From: an uncultured Eubacteriales bacterium
Lineage (GTDB): Bacteria > Bacillota > Clostridia > Oscillospirales > Oscillospiraceae
Direction: 5' to 3'
Assembly: GCA_900548615.1 (NCBI GenBank)
Contig: URKW01000057.1
Location: 1 to 13,374 of the forward strand
DNA: 13,374 nucleotides
The notes under the pieces: model-generated
Database searches by the model: none
What the model was told of the DNA's origin: nothing
What the model saw: only the letters and a program-made list of their open reading frames with translations
Part shown: positions 12,547 through 13,374 of the stretch, piece by piece
Layout: each line of letters starts with the position of its first letter
Position numbering within the stretch: position 1 is the first letter of the stretch
Made by a program: the position numbers and the translations under genes

Positions 12547-13374
12547 TAATTCACGAGCAGGTCGACGACCGCACCGTAGCTCTGCGTGCCGAGTTCATCG
12601 CCGTAGGATTTGATCATCTTATCATTGAGCGACTGGGTGACGGTGGCCGTGAGACCCTTGTACTGCGCCCAATAGGCGCTGTTGTAGCGCAGATCGAGCA
12701 CGATCTCGTCGGGAAGCGAATCGCGAATCTGCTGCCATGCGTCGGGGTCGACGCGGTACAGCGCGTTGCCGAGGTGAATGTAGCCGAGCATCCAGCCCGC
12801 ATAGTTGTAGTTTGCGTCGTCGCAGCGCGTGCAGGCGAGGACCGCGAGGAAGTTGCTCTGCTGCTCGGACGTGATGCCGCGCTGGTGCGAGAGCTCGTGC
12901 GCGCAGGTCGAGGCCAGCAGCATCGCGGGCGAGTCCATGTTCACGTTTGACTCGCCCGTGAACGGAAAGTAGAAGCCCGTGAAGTTCATCGCGCTCATGA
13001 TCTTCGAAAAGAAAATGCCCTTGGGCTTCTGGTCCGGCATGTCGAGGAACGGAAATTCGTCGTACAGGCAGTCATACACCGTGTCGGCGTAGTTAAGAAT
13101 CTCCTGCCGGTCGGCGGTGAAGAGGCCGTTTTCGTCGCGCGCGATGTGCGCCGACGCCTCGGCGAGATGGTCCGCGAAATACTGCGTGACGCGCACTAAG
13201 TCTTCATACGCGACGGGCTCGGGCGAAAGGCCGCTTCTGTCGCAGAAGTCGTCCGCGTAATAGTTCGCGCCCCAGAGAAGCGAGAACGCGGCGTAGACCG
13301 TGAGAAACAAATCGAGCACGAAGAGCGCGCAGCGGTACGCGGCGCGCCCTCTTTGGCGCGATCTGACCAGATAG
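12537..13374 (-). CDS. DUF3810-like putative metalloprotease (5' end outside window)
   Basis: The C-terminal 279 or so residues of a protein that enters from the right edge; no stop or convincing start is seen before the edge. The GTG at 13319 is in frame but has no ribosome binding site, and it falls inside a hydrophobic segment, so the true start is probably outside. The zinc-protease-like motif is CAHELSHQRG followed by ITSEQQSNFLA (encoded near 12850-12910), with His-Glu-x-x-His and a Glu about ten residues on, as in the DUF3810 family. One membrane segment precedes it (FLTVYAAFSLLWGANYY). DUF3810 is assigned from memory of its HELxHQRG...E pattern; the substrate is unknown. Codon choice (CTC, TCG, GCG, ACG) is unlike the rest of the window. 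Its stop overlaps the ATPase gene. Confidence 0.72.
   Translation of the reverse strand, partial: YLVRSRQRGRAAYRCALFVLDLFLTVYAAFSLLWGANYYADDFCDRSGLSPEPVAYEDLVRVTQYFADHLAEASAHIARDENGLFTADRQEILNYADTVYDCLYDEFPFLDMPDQKPKGIFFSKIMSAMNFTGFYFPFTGESNVNMDSPAMLLASTCAHELSHQRGITSEQQSNFLAVLACTRCDDANYNYAGWMLGYIHLGNALYRVDPDAWQQIRDSLPDEIVLDLRYNSAYWAQYKGLTATVTQSLNDKMIKSYGDELGTQSYGAVVDLLVNYYA

Noticed and set aside
13317..13319. GTG at 13319 as the true start of the DUF3810-like gene
   Set aside because: No ribosome binding site is present, and the frame is open to the window edge with a hydrophobic and basic sequence consistent with a continuing N-terminal membrane region.

Overview
The window looks like chromosomal DNA of an anaerobic Gram-positive Clostridia member, most likely Oscillospiraceae/Ruminococcaceae-like. 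The basis is the rpmG-secE-nusG-rplK-rplA order, strong AGGAGG ribosome binding sites, near-consensus -35/-10 boxes with 17-bp spacers, a Firmicutes-type L10 leader, a type A RNase P RNA, GC-rich CTG/GCC/TCC-biased codons, and a lipoprotein SBP with an LAAC lipobox. The genus is not determined from the sequence.

Layout. 1-330: no gene, but a dense run of about seven hairpins, including terminators. 331-1197 (-): a LysR-type regulator, divergent from 1482-2813 (+), a BrnQ branched-chain amino acid carrier; a tandem 11-bp repeat and a dyad lie in the shared spacer. 2889-3722 (-): a six-helix membrane protein of unknown function. 3901-4240 (+): RNase P RNA with its own promoter and terminator. 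4538-8091 (+): the translation/secretion block rpmG, secE, nusG, rplK, rplA, then an independent consensus promoter and L10-type attenuator leader, then rplJ and rplL, closed by a strong terminator. The usual rpoBC does not follow. 8164-9785 (-): ruvX and a BaiN/HI0933-type flavoprotein, overlapping by ATGA. 10114-12546 (+): a polar amino acid ABC importer (lipoprotein SBP, permease, ATPase). 12537-13374 (-): the 3' part of a DUF3810-like putative metalloprotease, entering from the right edge.

The most unusual item is the importer's substrate-binding lipoprotein. Its two sequence halves are in the reverse of the family order: the segment that normally forms the second half of the type 3 solute-binding domain comes first, and the segment that normally starts the mature protein comes last. 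This is a natural circular permutation with the new ends at the inter-lobe hinge. It also lacks the usual ligand-carboxylate-binding Arg. The permease and ATPase have their own strong promoter just after the SBP stop codon, so the importer may be run by two promoters.

A second oddity is the right-hand gene. Its codon choice (CTC, TCG, GCG, ACG) differs sharply from everything to its left, and its stop overlaps the ATPase stop by 10 bp with no terminator between. This suggests horizontal transfer or a join in the assembly.
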